From Stenotrophomonas sp. ASS1 (GTDB lineage: Bacteria; Pseudomonadota; Gammaproteobacteria; Xanthomonadales; Xanthomonadaceae), in assembly GCF_004346925.1 (NCBI RefSeq), contig NZ_CP031167.1, positions 2,686,001 to 2,750,000 of the forward strand: a stretch of 64,000 bases of DNA, in the 5' to 3' direction. A program made the position numbers and the translations under genes. Each line of letters starts with the position of its first letter. The first letter of the stretch is position 1. A model generated the notes under the pieces. That model saw nothing but the letters and a program-made list of their open reading frames with translations. It was not told where the DNA came from and made no database searches. This document shows, piece after piece, positions 8,155 through 17,786 of this stretch.

Positions 8155-9057
8155 TCACGTCCACGCTGGGTCTGCGGTGAAATCAATGGTCAACCAGAAC
8201 GTGCTGCCCCGCGCATCCAGCCGCACTGCAATCTCGTCACGCATCGCATCGACCTCGCCCACTGAACCCAGCGGCGTGGCCGGGTCGGCCAGCACGTGGA
8301 TCTCGATGAAGCGCATCCGCCCCATCTTCGCCACATGGCTGGTGAAACCGGCATAGCCACGCTCGGCGACGAACGCCTGCATCACCCGCTGCACGCGCCG
8401 GTCCAGATCATCCGGTGCCACCTGCAGCACTTCGCGCATGGCCTTCCAGGCACTCCGCGCCGGCACCGGCAACACCGCCAGGCTGATCAACGCCAGCACG
8501 ATCGAATCCAGGTACGGCACCCAGTGGTGCCACTCGCCACCGTGCAGGACCAGCGCCAACACGAAGGCCAGCACCACCGCCAGGCTCATCAACCCGCCCA
8601 GCAGCCAGCCGCGCACATCCAGCCACAACAGCGCGGAGCGCAGATGCCGCGCCCGCTGGGCGACGAACGCCGCCATCGCCAGGTTGCTGGAACTCAGCAG
8701 CGCCGCCCACCACAGCGCGGGCCCGAATTTCACCTCGTGTCCGCCCGTGGTCAAACCGATCACCGCGTTGGCCAGCGCATACACGCAGGCCAGCGACAGG
8801 ATCACACCGCCCAGCGCCTCGACCATCGGCTCCAGGTGCCAGTAGCCGTACTGGAAGCGCGGGCTCTGTTCCCGCGCCACCAGCCGCAGCACCGACAGCG
8901 ACACCAGGGTCAGGGCAACGTCGACCAGGCTGTACACACCGTCGAACAGGATGGCCTGCGATCCCACCAGCAGGCCACCGCTGAAGCCGACCACGCTGAC
9001 CGCGATGGTGACCCCGATCGAGAACTTCAGGATGCGTTGCTCGCGCGCGGTATCCAT
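8155..9057 (-). CDS. Cation diffusion facilitator (CDF) family transporter
   Basis: A 300-residue inner-membrane divalent-cation/proton antiporter of the CDF family. Metal-site motifs are in helix 2 (ILFDGVYSLVD; Asp in the DxxxD pattern) and in a later helix (LLWLDVRGWLLGG). A cytoplasmic C-terminal domain begins near residue 215 (LDRRVQRVMQAFVAERGYAGFTSHVAKMG) and ends in a beta-strand pair. About five to six hydrophobic helices are visible. The metal (Zn, Fe, Mn or Co) cannot be decided. It lies on the same strand as, and 28 bases downstream of, the decarboxylase gene, so read-through is possible. Confidence 0.88.
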   Translation of the reverse strand: MDTAREQRILKFSIGVTIAVSVVGFSGGLLVGSQAILFDGVYSLVDVALTLVSLSVLRLVAREQSPRFQYGYWHLEPMVEALGGVILSLACVYALANAVIGLTTGGHEVKFGPALWWAALLSSSNLAMAAFVAQRARHLRSALLWLDVRGWLLGGLMSLAVVLAFVLALVLHGGEWHHWVPYLDSIVLALISLAVLPVPARSAWKAMREVLQVAPDDLDRRVQRVMQAFVAERGYAGFTSHVAKMGRMRFIEIHVLADPATPLGSVGEVDAMRDEIAVRLDARGSTFWLTIDFTADPAWT

Positions 9058-9085
9058 CGTTCGCCGAAGGGCCGACCGTCGCCGG

Positions 9086-11374
9086 TCAGGCCTTCAGTAC
9101 CTCCACCTTGTACGAGGTCACATCGCCGTCGTTCTCGATGATGAGCCCGTGCACGTCCGACTCGAAGCCCGGGAAGCGGGCATTCTGCTCACGGGCGATG
9201 CGCAGCGACTGGATGATCGGCTCATCGCTGTCGCCGAAGCGCTCGCCCGGCATGATGGTCGGAATGCCCGGCGGGTACGGCACCAGCATGGTCGCGGCGA
9301 TGCGACCACTGACCTGCTCGATGTCGACCCGCTCGATCTCGCCCTTCACCAGGTGGTTGTAGGCATCGGCCGGGGTCATCACCGGGGTTGGCAGATCCAC
9401 GTACATCTCGCGCATCACCTTGGCCACCGCGAACTCCTGGTTGAACGCATGCAGCGCGTCGCACAGGTCACGCAGGCCCCAACCGGCGTAGGTATTCGGA
9501 TAGTCGGCGGCCAGCGTCGGCAGTGCCTGGCTGAGCGGCGCATTGCGGTCGTACAGTTCCTTGAACGCCATCAGTTCGGTGACCAGGGTGCTCCACTTGC
9601 CCTTGGTGATGCCCATCGAGAACAGGAACAGCACCGAGTACAGGTTGGTCTTCTCCACGGTGATGCCGCGGCCCCACAGGAACTTGCTCAGCACCGCCGC
9701 CGGAATGCCCAGCTTGCCCATGCTGCCGTCCATCACCAGGCCCGGCGTCAGCAGGGTCACCTTGATCGGGTCGATCAGAACATAGTCATCCACCAGGTTC
9801 TCGAAGCCGTGCCAGTGCGCATCCGGCTGCAGGTACCACTCCTCGCGTTTGGCCACCATCGGTGCCGGCGTATCGCCCTTGTCCAGACTGCGCTCGACCT
9901 GGGTCGGCTGCCACACGCTGAACCACCAGTCGTCGCGGCCGAGATCATCGCGGACGTGCAGCATCGCGCGGCGGAACGCGATCGCCTCGTCGTGCATTTC
10001 CTGTACCAGCGAACGGCCGGCATCGCCTTCCATCATCTTCGACGCCACATCGCAGGCCGCGATCACCCCGTAATGCGGGCTGGTCGAGGTGTGCATCATG
10101 AACGATTCGTTGAAGCGCTCGGCATCCAGGTCGCGCTGCGCCGAGTTGCGCACGTGGATCATCGAGGCCTGCGAGAACGCGGCCAGCAGCTTGTGCGTGG
10201 AATGCGTGGTGAAGATGATCGCATCCTGCTCGCGCGGCTTGCCCTTGGCCATGCCGTAGTGGTTCTCGTAGAACGGATGGAACGCAGCGTAGGCGTACCA
10301 GGCTTCGTCGAAATGCAGGAAGTCCACCGCGCTGCCGATCTCGTCGGCGATCTTCTCGGCGTTGTAGCACAGGCCATCGTAGGTGGAGTTGGTGACCACC
10401 GCGATGCGCGGCTTGGAGCCGGCCTTGTAGGCCTTGCTGGCCAGCGGGTTGGCGGCGATACGCTGCTGCAGCGACTCGGGCGTGAACTGGTCCAGGCTGA
10501 TCGGGCCGATGATGCCATGCGCGTTGCGGCTGGGAGTGAAATACACCGGCACCGCGCCGGTCATGATCAGCGCGTGCAGCAGCGATTTGTGGCAGTTGCG
10601 ATCGACGAACACCACATCGCCACGGGCCACCGTGCCATGCCAGACGATCTTGTTGGCGGTGGAGGTTCCATTGGTGACGAAGAAGGTATGGTCGGCACCG
10701 AAGTTGCGCGCCGCCTCGTTCTCGGCATCCTTGATCGGGCCGGTGTGGTCGAGCAGCGAGCCCAGTTCCGGCACCGAGATCGACAGATCGCTGCGCAGCG
10801 TGTTCTCACCGTAGAACTGATGGAATGCACGACCGACCGGCGACTTGGTGAACGCCACGCCGCCGGCATGGCCTGGCGTGTGCCAGGAGTAGTTCGACTC
10901 GGCCGCATGGTGGATCAATGCCTTGAAGAACGGCGGCAGCAGGTTCTTCATGTAGTCTTCGGCCGCGCGCATCACCTGCCGCGAGATGAAGCTCTTGGTA
11001 TCTTCGAACAGGAAGATGAAACCGTGGATGTACTTGAGCAGCTTGCTCGGCACCTTCTCGATGGTGCGGCGCTCGCCGTACAGGAACACCGGCAGATTGG
11101 CGCGGCGTGCGCTCTGCTCGCGCAGGAAGGCGGTCAGGCGCTGGAACTCGCCATCCACCTCTTCACTGCCGTCGATCGAGATCAGCACCGCCGAGGCCGC
11201 CACGTAGGTGCGGGCACCGGCGCGGGCATCATCCAGGTTCAGGCCGCACAGCACGCGCTGGTCGTTGCTGCGCAGCTCTTCCACCAGGGCGCGGATCAGG
11301 ATGCCACCGATGCGCGGCGACTCGTAGTCGTTGTCGATGACAATGACCGGGTAATCCAGGGACTTGAAGTACAC
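9086..11374 (-). CDS. Arginine/lysine/ornithine decarboxylase, fold III
   Basis: A 762-residue PLP decarboxylase of the AdiA/CadA/SpeF group. It has an N-terminal wing domain (residues 1-125, flavodoxin-like), a catalytic core with SWHTPGHAGGVAF, and the PLP site: FDEAWYAY and THSTHK with Lys395 as the Schiff-base lysine. The C-terminal domain contains PYPPGIP. It decarboxylates a basic amino acid in the cytosol, consuming a proton. The next gene upstream encodes an amino acid/amine antiporter, the usual acid-resistance partnership. Substrate choice between Arg, Lys and Orn cannot be made reliably; arginine is most likely by overall similarity to the Adi-like branch. Confidence 0.9.
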   Translation of the reverse strand: MYFKSLDYPVIVIDNDYESPRIGGILIRALVEELRSNDQRVLCGLNLDDARAGARTYVAASAVLISIDGSEEVDGEFQRLTAFLREQSARRANLPVFLYGERRTIEKVPSKLLKYIHGFIFLFEDTKSFISRQVMRAAEDYMKNLLPPFFKALIHHAAESNYSWHTPGHAGGVAFTKSPVGRAFHQFYGENTLRSDLSISVPELGSLLDHTGPIKDAENEAARNFGADHTFFVTNGTSTANKIVWHGTVARGDVVFVDRNCHKSLLHALIMTGAVPVYFTPSRNAHGIIGPISLDQFTPESLQQRIAANPLASKAYKAGSKPRIAVVTNSTYDGLCYNAEKIADEIGSAVDFLHFDEAWYAYAAFHPFYENHYGMAKGKPREQDAIIFTTHSTHKLLAAFSQASMIHVRNSAQRDLDAERFNESFMMHTSTSPHYGVIAACDVASKMMEGDAGRSLVQEMHDEAIAFRRAMLHVRDDLGRDDWWFSVWQPTQVERSLDKGDTPAPMVAKREEWYLQPDAHWHGFENLVDDYVLIDPIKVTLLTPGLVMDGSMGKLGIPAAVLSKFLWGRGITVEKTNLYSVLFLFSMGITKGKWSTLVTELMAFKELYDRNAPLSQALPTLAADYPNTYAGWGLRDLCDALHAFNQEFAVAKVMREMYVDLPTPVMTPADAYNHLVKGEIERVDIEQVSGRIAATMLVPYPPGIPTIMPGERFGDSDEPIIQSLRIAREQNARFPGFESDVHGLIIENDGDVTSYKVEVLKA

Positions 11375-11394
11375 GTTGATTCTCCTTGACTAAC

Positions 11395-12747
11395 TCAGGA
11401 ACGCTGGGCGCCGGCGCTGATGGCCGATGCCTCGCGGGCGCGCTGCCGCTGCTGGCGGCGCTCCTCGCTGAAGAAGGGATAGAACACGGTGATGAACAGC
11501 ACGAACAGGAACGCGTACTGCACGATGGTTCCCGACGAGCCGTAGATCGCCCACAGGCAGTAAACGACGGTCAGGCTGGTCAGGGTCCAGAACGCACCGG
11601 TGTGGACCAGGGTGTGCGAGCGCTCGACCACGAAGTAGCAGGCCACGCACGAGTAGATGTAGGGCAGCAGGGTCAGCACCACCGCCGCCGATGTGATCAC
11701 GTCGAACTGTGCCGACGCGGTTTCCGAGGTGGAGGTGACCAGCACCGCCAGGGTCATCAGCACGGCCACGATCAGCACACCCTTGACCGGCACGTCGTCC
11801 TTGTTGGTCTTGCTGAAGATGCTCGGGAACAGGCCGTCATCGGAGGCCGCCTTGGCGCTCTGCGCGGTCAGCAGGATCCAGCCGCCCAGCGAACCGGCGG
11901 CACCGATGAAGGCACACAGGCTGACCAGCGCACCACCCCAGCCACCGACGGCCTTGGCCGCAGCCAGTGCGAACGGCGCATCGGAAGTCTGCAGTTCGCC
12001 ATTGGGCACCATGCCCATGATCACCGAGGAACTGGCGATGTAGGCGATGGCGGCCAGGAACACACCCGCCAGGGTGGCGCGGGCCACGTTCTTTTCCGGA
12101 TTCTCCACCACGCCGGCAGTCACCGAAGCGGATTCGACGCCGATGAAGGCCCACAGGGTGAGTGCCGCGGCACTGGAGATCGCGCCGAAGTTGGATTCAT
12201 CCGACACGTTGTAGGCGCCCTTGAAGATGTCGGCATCGAAGAAGAACCAGCCGAAGATGGCGATACCCAGGATCGGCACCAGCGCAAAACTGGTGGTGAC
12301 GGTCTGCACCCGGCTGACGAACGCCGGACCGATCACGTTGGCGAAACTCAGCGCCCACACCAGGATCAGCACCGCGATGCAGCGCACCAGCGGCTCGGAC
12401 AGGATCGGGAAGAAGTAGCTGAAATAGCCCACTGCGGCGATCGGAATGGCGACGTTGCCGATCCAGTTGGCGAACCAGTAGATGGTGTTGGTCTGGAAGC
12501 CCATGTACGGCCCGAACCAGTCGCGCGCATAGGCGTACGGGCCGCCCGCCTTGGGTGCCAGCTTGCCCAGCTTGGCGAACACGAAGGCCAACAACAGCGC
12601 ACCGGCGGTGGTGATCAACCAGCCCCAGATCGAGGCGGTGCCAATCTTGGCCAGGCTCGATGGCAGCAGGAACACGCCTGAGCCCATCATGTTGCCGGCG
12701 ACGAGGAAGGTGGCTCCGACCACCCCGATTTTCTTTGCTTCTGCCAT
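11395..12747 (-). CDS. Basic amino acid/polyamine antiporter (AdiC/CadB/PotE type)
   Basis: A 450-residue APC-family antiporter with 12 predicted helices. The helix-1 signature GNMMGSGVFLLPSSLA matches the AdiC/CadB/PotE motif. Helix 6 carries the gate segment LWAFIGVESASVTAGVVENP. It exchanges external arginine (or lysine/ornithine) for the decarboxylated amine made by the neighbouring enzyme. ATG 12747 is chosen because GGAG lies six bases before it; an ATG seven codons upstream lacks such a site. A 20-base gap separates it from the decarboxylase gene, and the porin gene precedes it on the same strand. Confidence 0.9.
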   Translation of the reverse strand: MAEAKKIGVVGATFLVAGNMMGSGVFLLPSSLAKIGTASIWGWLITTAGALLLAFVFAKLGKLAPKAGGPYAYARDWFGPYMGFQTNTIYWFANWIGNVAIPIAAVGYFSYFFPILSEPLVRCIAVLILVWALSFANVIGPAFVSRVQTVTTSFALVPILGIAIFGWFFFDADIFKGAYNVSDESNFGAISSAAALTLWAFIGVESASVTAGVVENPEKNVARATLAGVFLAAIAYIASSSVIMGMVPNGELQTSDAPFALAAAKAVGGWGGALVSLCAFIGAAGSLGGWILLTAQSAKAASDDGLFPSIFSKTNKDDVPVKGVLIVAVLMTLAVLVTSTSETASAQFDVITSAAVVLTLLPYIYSCVACYFVVERSHTLVHTGAFWTLTSLTVVYCLWAIYGSSGTIVQYAFLFVLFITVFYPFFSEERRQQRQRAREASAISAGAQRS

Positions 12748-12823
12748 GACGATCTCCGGTACTGGCATGAGCCCGGCAGCACCGGGCGTGGGGACGGTTG
12801 CGCTGGCGTACGACCGCTGGCGC

Positions 12824-14257
12824 CTATTTGATGAAGTTGTATTGCAGGCTGCCCTGCACCCGGACCGTGTCGCCGCGTGCGCCGCCCTGCTGTTCCAGGC
12901 GGCCGTACAACAGCTCCATGCCCATCGTCCAGGACGGCGCGGGGCTCCAGATCAGGTTGAATACGCCGTACCGGCTCTGCCGGAAGGCATCGGCCGCCAG
13001 TGCGGCGTTCCGCTCCAGGGTCAGCTGGCCGAAGATCAGGTTCGATCGCCACAACTCGGACCAGTAGTGGGTATAGCCGACGAAGCCGCCGTGCAGATCC
13101 AACGCGTCGAGGCGGCCATCGGCACCGACCACCGCGTCCAGCCCGGAGCCGGTCAGGTCGGCGGTATAGCGGCTGAGGCCGCGTCCTCCCAGCGCACCGA
13201 ACAGCAGCAGGTCGCGCTCGCCCACCGAGGCCGAGCCACTCAGCTGCAGGCCGCCGGCCATTCGCCGGTCGTGCTCGCCATCGCCGTCATAGGCCAGACT
13301 GCGCGCCACCGCGCCCACCTGCAGGTGGCCCCAGTCGCGCTCCATGCGCGCGGTCACGGTTACGTCCGGCAGACGGTTCACCGCAGCCCGCTCATCACTG
13401 GCACCGGCAAGTTCAGTCTTCGGGTCTTCGGCCGCCACGGTCAGCGTGTTGCCCTTGCCCATCGTGAAGCTGTGGTGGATGCCGGCCACCAGCAGATAGC
13501 CGGCGCCGCCCGGCCCGGCGAAGTCCAGCGTGTCGGGCAGGCTGTCCGGGTCCATGAAGCTGGAGTAGCCATAGCCGGCATAGGTATTGCCGAGCTGTCC
13601 ATAAGCATGCCGCAGGCGGAACTCGTAGCCATCGCTGCTGCCGAAGAAGTCGTTCTCCAGGTAGAAGCGCAGGTTGCCGTGCGTGGTCGGACGTCGCGCC
13701 TCGAAGCTGAAGCGGGTCTGCTTGGCATGGATGTTGAAGTTCGAGACATCACGATGACTGCCACCGACCGGCATCGACGAGGGAATGAACTGATCCTCAT
13801 CCCCCGCTGCACGCGAATCGGCGATGGCATCCAGCTTGGCGTAGCCGCCGATACGGATCACCGTGTCAGTACCCGGAATGGCGAAGAAGCCCTTCAGATC
13901 CGGATCGGTCGGGCCGGCCGCACTGTCCGGTCGCGACGCGGCGGTGGACGGATCGGCCACCGATTCGCGCTGCGGCAGCACCGGCTGTGCCACGCCCGGT
14001 ACCTGGGTGGGGTGCAGCAGGTTGGCAGTGCTGGCAGGCGCGACCACGGCGGCGGGTGCCTGCGCGGTGGCAGGCCCAACGGTTGCATCGTGCTGCTCAA
14101 GGCGGTCCAACCGCTGCTGCATGCCCTCCAGCGCCTGCCGCATGGCCGCAATCTCGCGACGCAGCGCCTGTGCGTACTCCTTGTCATCCACCTGTGCATA
14201 CGCCGGCGTGATCGCCAGTGCTGTCACACAGGCCAGGCTCAGTACCGCCGCGCGCAT
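12824..14257 (-). CDS. DcaP-like trimeric outer-membrane porin
   Basis: A 477-residue outer-membrane protein. The signal peptide (MRAAVLSLACVTALAITPAYA) is followed by a short coiled-coil segment (YAQALRREIAAMRQALEGMQ, residues about 28-60), a Pro/Ala linker, then a beta-barrel opening with PGTDTVIRIGGYAKLDAIAD and closing with QGSLQYNFIK. The N-terminal coiled coil plus 16-strand-type barrel fits the DcaP family, which passes anionic compounds such as dicarboxylates. GGAGG lies six bases before the start. The 76-bp gap to the antiporter gene suggests co-expression; the transported solute is unknown. Confidence 0.8.
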   Translation of the reverse strand: MRAAVLSLACVTALAITPAYAQVDDKEYAQALRREIAAMRQALEGMQQRLDRLEQHDATVGPATAQAPAAVVAPASTANLLHPTQVPGVAQPVLPQRESVADPSTAASRPDSAAGPTDPDLKGFFAIPGTDTVIRIGGYAKLDAIADSRAAGDEDQFIPSSMPVGGSHRDVSNFNIHAKQTRFSFEARRPTTHGNLRFYLENDFFGSSDGYEFRLRHAYGQLGNTYAGYGYSSFMDPDSLPDTLDFAGPGGAGYLLVAGIHHSFTMGKGNTLTVAAEDPKTELAGASDERAAVNRLPDVTVTARMERDWGHLQVGAVARSLAYDGDGEHDRRMAGGLQLSGSASVGERDLLLFGALGGRGLSRYTADLTGSGLDAVVGADGRLDALDLHGGFVGYTHYWSELWRSNLIFGQLTLERNAALAADAFRQSRYGVFNLIWSPAPSWTMGMELLYGRLEQQGGARGDTVRVQGSLQYNFIK

Positions 14258-14774
14258 TGCATCCTCCCTGGACGACCCCTGTTCGCAGCACGCAGACGGG
14301 ACGCACGCATGCGCCACTCCGGCCTCGTGCTGCCGTTGCTGGAAATGCGGATACTGCGTCGACGACACCGGCCAGCCTGCGCATGGCAGGCAACAGGACG
14401 ATGACACTGCCCTGCCCGCACCGATGTCGACGCCATCAAGGCCGCGCTGCCAGAGAGGTGACGACCGCAGCGGTCTGGGTAACAAGCACAGAGTGAGAGT
14501 GTCGTGAATGGCTGTGCCAGCCGACCCTGATCAGGGCGTGGCGAGCGCGGCATCCATCGCGCATTGACGCTGTATTCCATGCGTCACAGGCTAATCCGCC
14601 TGTCGTTTTTGGCCTTGATTGGAATCAAGGCGGGATGCTTGATGTCAGTCACGATTCATACGTGACGATGAACCACTGTTGCGCGGGCCCGCAACCGCAA
14701 TGCCCGCCATGGAATGTGACAGGCCCGCATGCTGCCATGCGGGCCTGCGCAATGTTTCATGGGGCTGGCGCCAC
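14258..14774. other. 517-base intergenic stretch with inverted repeats
   Basis: I see no convincing gene. It contains the dyad GCCTTGATTGGAATCAAGGC at 14612-14631 (9-bp arms), which could be an operator or a weak terminator. A 10-bp-arm hairpin AGGCCCGCAT/ATGCGGGCCT at 14721-14746 lies just downstream of the DsbG-like gene on the minus strand and is probably its terminator, although no clear T-run follows. The porin promoter must also lie here; no strong -35/-10 pair stands out. Confidence 0.5.
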
Positions 14775-15617
14775 TCAGCGCGGGCCAAGCACCGTCTGCA
14801 GATCGGCACCCTGCGGCAGACCCGCACGACGCTGCACCTGGCCCTGTGCGTCCTGGAACAGGATGCCCGGGGTGCCCTGGAAGCCCATCTCGATCATCAG
14901 CACCTGATTGGCGTCGAGCTTGCCAGCGATCTCGCGGCTGATGTTCGGCAGCGCCTTGATGCCACCGCGATCAAAATCGTGCTCGTTCTGCAGCAGCGCC
15001 GCACTCGGGTCACGCGCGGCAAGGATCGCCGCGGCCTTGGCCGGGCTGTCCTCGCGGATCACGCCGACCATGATGTGACGCAGCTGCACCTTGCCAGCAT
15101 CGACCCACGGCCGTGCCGCTTCCCAGAACTTGTGGCAGTACGGGCAGTTGGCATCGCTGAAGGTATAGACCACGCGCGGCGCATCGGCCTTGCCATCACG
15201 CACCCAGGCGCTGGCTTCCAGCTTGGTCCACATCTTGGCCGACATCGGCGAAGCCACCAGCTTTTCAACGGCCTCAGCGGCTACATCGTTGCCCTCCGCA
15301 TCGAACAGGCTGCCGACCAGTACGTGCTTGCCATCAGCGGTGACATAGGCCGCTGCCGGCTGCTGGCCGCCGACCACGCCGGCGAAGCCCCGCAGGCCAC
15401 CGGGGGCATCGAATTCTGCGACGACCTCGAAACCATGCTTCTCGATGCCCTTCAGCACCGCAGGGCGATCGCCCTTGTTAGCCGTGGCTGTGGCGCTCGC
15501 TGCCGGTGCCGCGGCGGTCTTGCCCGGTGGCGTCTGTGCCTGGCTGCAGGCGGCCAATGCCAGCAGGACCGGCAGCAACAGCACCGCCGGGGCGGTGCGC
15601 AGGGAAGTCGACAACAT
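14775..15617 (-). CDS. DsbG-like thiol:disulfide interchange lipoprotein
   Basis: A 280-residue periplasmic disulfide isomerase/reductase related to DsbG/DsbC. The signal peptide ends in the lipobox LAAC (Cys24), so it is probably lipid-anchored. An Ala/Pro-rich linker precedes the dimerisation region. The thioredoxin domain carries CPYC at residues 158-161 and the cis-proline loop GTPGIL near the C terminus. It would repair mispaired disulfides or reduce sulfenic acids in the envelope. A membrane thioredoxin lies 30 bases upstream on the same strand and may keep it reduced. The lipid anchor is unusual for DsbG. Confidence 0.86.
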   Translation of the reverse strand: MLSTSLRTAPAVLLLPVLLALAACSQAQTPPGKTAAAPAASATATANKGDRPAVLKGIEKHGFEVVAEFDAPGGLRGFAGVVGGQQPAAAYVTADGKHVLVGSLFDAEGNDVAAEAVEKLVASPMSAKMWTKLEASAWVRDGKADAPRVVYTFSDANCPYCHKFWEAARPWVDAGKVQLRHIMVGVIREDSPAKAAAILAARDPSAALLQNEHDFDRGGIKALPNISREIAGKLDANQVLMIEMGFQGTPGILFQDAQGQVQRRAGLPQGADLQTVLGPR

Positions 15618-15647
15618 GGGAACTCCGTAGTGAGATGCCCGCGCAGG

Positions 15648-16451
15648 CTACCGCAGCCGGCGCAGTTTGTGTTCAAGACCGGCTGCCGTCAGTTCGCCCA
15701 GGTGCAGTTCACGCAGGCGCCCTTCGGCGTCGAAGAACAGGGTCGAGGGATAGGCCTGCACGCCCAGCACCGTGGATGCCGCAGCGTCATCGTCCAGCAA
15801 TACGTTGTGCAGCAGGAGCCGTTCGCGCGCAACGAAACCCTGGACCTCCTCAAGGGTTTCACCCTGATTGAGGAACACGAACTGCACGTCCGCATGCGCC
15901 TGCTGCGCCGCAGCCAGGACCGGCATCTCGCGCCGGCAGGGCCCGCACCAGGTCGCCCAGAGATTCAGCACAAGCGGTTTTCCCCGGAACTGCTGCAGAT
16001 CAACCCTGCCCCCCTGCAGATCAGCAACCTGCAGTACCGGCAAGGGCATCTGCCGCTCCTGCCATGCGGACAGCAGCTGACTACCGCCCGCCCATAGCAG
16101 CACACCCGCCAACGCCGCGCCCAGCACCGGGGCGCGCAACGCCCGCCATGGGCGCACCCGCCACAGCCCCCATGCCGATCCCGCAACCAGGACAACCACC
16201 AGGTGGTAGCCACCATCGGCAATCTGCAGAATGCTCCACGGCGCCTCGCGATACAGGGCGAAGTTCAAGGCCACGAAGCTGATGCGACCACACAGCAGGC
16301 CCACCAGCAGCATGTCCAGAACCATGCTGGGTGCAGAAGGCAGCGGCATGCCGTCCTTCCTGCGTGACCACAGACGCGCCACGGCCATGGCAATCACTAC
16401 GCACACGAGAATCAACACCACCGGCATCGGCACCGGCCCAACGCTCGACAT
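15648..16451 (-). CDS. TlpA-like membrane thioredoxin with N-terminal Lgt-like membrane region
   Basis: A 267-residue protein. The first 125 residues have four hydrophobic segments, and GLLCGRISFVALNFALY resembles the start of the prolipoprotein diacylglyceryl transferase fold (GRIGNFxN-like). Residues about 138-267 form a TlpA/DsbE-type thioredoxin with LWATWCGPCRREMP (Cys169/Cys172) and a late AYPSTLFFD cis-proline loop. It probably passes reducing power across or along the inner membrane to the DsbG-like lipoprotein encoded 30 bases downstream. The Lgt-like part is too short to be a working transferase. Confidence 0.82.
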   Translation of the reverse strand: MSSVGPVPMPVVLILVCVVIAMAVARLWSRRKDGMPLPSAPSMVLDMLLVGLLCGRISFVALNFALYREAPWSILQIADGGYHLVVVLVAGSAWGLWRVRPWRALRAPVLGAALAGVLLWAGGSQLLSAWQERQMPLPVLQVADLQGGRVDLQQFRGKPLVLNLWATWCGPCRREMPVLAAAQQAHADVQFVFLNQGETLEEVQGFVARERLLLHNVLLDDDAAASTVLGVQAYPSTLFFDAEGRLRELHLGELTAAGLEHKLRRLR

Positions 16452-16531
16452 CAGACCACCTGTTCAATCGTCCACTGACTGCATGGTCGAAGTGTCGCGC
16501 TCCGGTTGCAAGCGCGACGATGCCGCCGACA

Positions 16532-17629
16532 TCAGGCCGCGCTGCGCCCCAGTTGCATCACCGACGGCGATTGCAGCCCGCGCAGGCTGCCTGCCACCGA
16601 CGGCATCAAGGGCCGCTCGCGACGCTTGCTGCTGACGTGACGCCGATAGTTGGCCGGCGTCATGCCAACGATGCGCAGGAACAACCGGCGGAAAGCACTC
16701 TGATCAGCATAGCCGACACCCCACGCCACCTCATCGATACCCGCCCCCTGCTGCAGCAGGGTCTGCGCCTTGGCGATGCGCAGCCGTTGGCAGTATTCGA
16801 TCGGCCGCAGGCCGGTGGCCTTGAGGAACCGCCGCTGCAGTGTGCGCGGCTCCAGCCCGGCGACCTCGCAGATCGCGGCAAGGGTGGCGCCGCGTGCCGC
16901 CGTGGTGTGCAGCCAGCGCTGTGCCTTCAGCACATCACGATCGCCATGTGCGAAGTTGGCGCTGAAGCGCTCCAGGTCCTGCTGGATCGTGGCGGGCACG
17001 GTGATGCCCAGTTGCTGTGCGACCGCACTGGCCACGCCCTGCCCGTGCAGCCGGTACAACAGTCGCAGGCCAAGGAAGCGCCAGGCCTGGGCCCCGCCGA
17101 CCGTCAGCAGGTCACCGTCATCCACCAGCGCCCGCTCGCTCGGCACCCAGCTCGCGGCCTGCGCCTGCAGGCCTGGATGGCGTCCGAGATCGGGGCCACT
17201 GACCGTACGCCCGGCCAGCAACCCGGCGCGTGCCAGCACGCTGACGCCATCACTGGCGGCGGCCAGCAGGCTGCCGCCGTCATAGTGCGCACGCAGCCAG
17301 TCCAGCAGGACCTCGTCCGCGCGCAGGCACGCGCCGGCACTGATCTGGCCGGGAACCGCGATCACAGCCGGGATGGCCGCATCGAGCATTTCCGCACCCG
17401 CAATACGATGCACCCCTGTCTGGCTGGCCGGCACGATCCAGCGGGTGACCAGCACCCGCTTGAACGGCCGACGCTGCTGCTGGGCAAGGCGATTGGCAAC
17501 GTGCGCCATTTCGGCCAGTACGGAGGCGGCAGACGGATCACCTCCCGGGTATTCAACCACCGCGATCTCGACGAATCCTTCGTTCCTGAATCCTTCCACA
17601 GACCACCTCCTCGGTTCGTTGCAGGCCAT
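16532..17629 (-). CDS. GlxA-family transcriptional regulator (DJ-1/PfpI + AraC HTH)
   Basis: A 365-residue regulator. The N-terminal DJ-1/PfpI-like domain (about residues 15-200) has the usual nucleophile Cys replaced (LLAAASDGVSVLA), so it likely binds a ligand without catalysis. The C-terminal AraC/XylS domain has two helix-turn-helices: GATLAAICEVAGLEPRTLQR and the signature VAWGVGYADQSAFRRLFLR. It is divergent from the MerR gene across a 157-base gap, which should contain promoters for both. The target genes are unknown. Confidence 0.88.
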   Translation of the reverse strand: MACNEPRRWSVEGFRNEGFVEIAVVEYPGGDPSAASVLAEMAHVANRLAQQQRRPFKRVLVTRWIVPASQTGVHRIAGAEMLDAAIPAVIAVPGQISAGACLRADEVLLDWLRAHYDGGSLLAAASDGVSVLARAGLLAGRTVSGPDLGRHPGLQAQAASWVPSERALVDDGDLLTVGGAQAWRFLGLRLLYRLHGQGVASAVAQQLGITVPATIQQDLERFSANFAHGDRDVLKAQRWLHTTAARGATLAAICEVAGLEPRTLQRRFLKATGLRPIEYCQRLRIAKAQTLLQQGAGIDEVAWGVGYADQSAFRRLFLRIVGMTPANYRRHVSSKRRERPLMPSVAGSLRGLQSPSVMQLGRSAA

Positions 17630-17726
17630 CGAACGGCCGGTTCAGGCGAAGGGTAGGAACTGGTCCATCGGCGGGGCTATGAAGAAAGTTGCAAAGTGCG
17701 CTGAATGCGCGCACCCGGGCCAAGCA

Positions 17727-17758
17727 TTGACTCTCGACCAGACTCCAGGCTTCACAAT
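17727..17758 (+). promoter_or_regulatory. MerR-type promoter with long spacer
   Basis: TTGACT at 17727-17732 and CACAAT at 17753-17758 are separated by 20 bases. This is the over-long spacing typical of promoters that MerR-family activators realign. It lies 28 bases before the merR-family start, so autoregulation is likely. The spacer dyad is imperfect. Confidence 0.55.
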
Positions 17759-17786
17759 GGCCGGCAGGATCCGCAGGAAAGCTGCC

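Noticed and set aside
8951..11389. Long plus-strand open frame opposite the decarboxylase gene (about 810 codons)
   Set aside because: It is the shadow of a well-supported PLP decarboxylase; the translated product is low-complexity His/Arg/Gly-rich without motifs.
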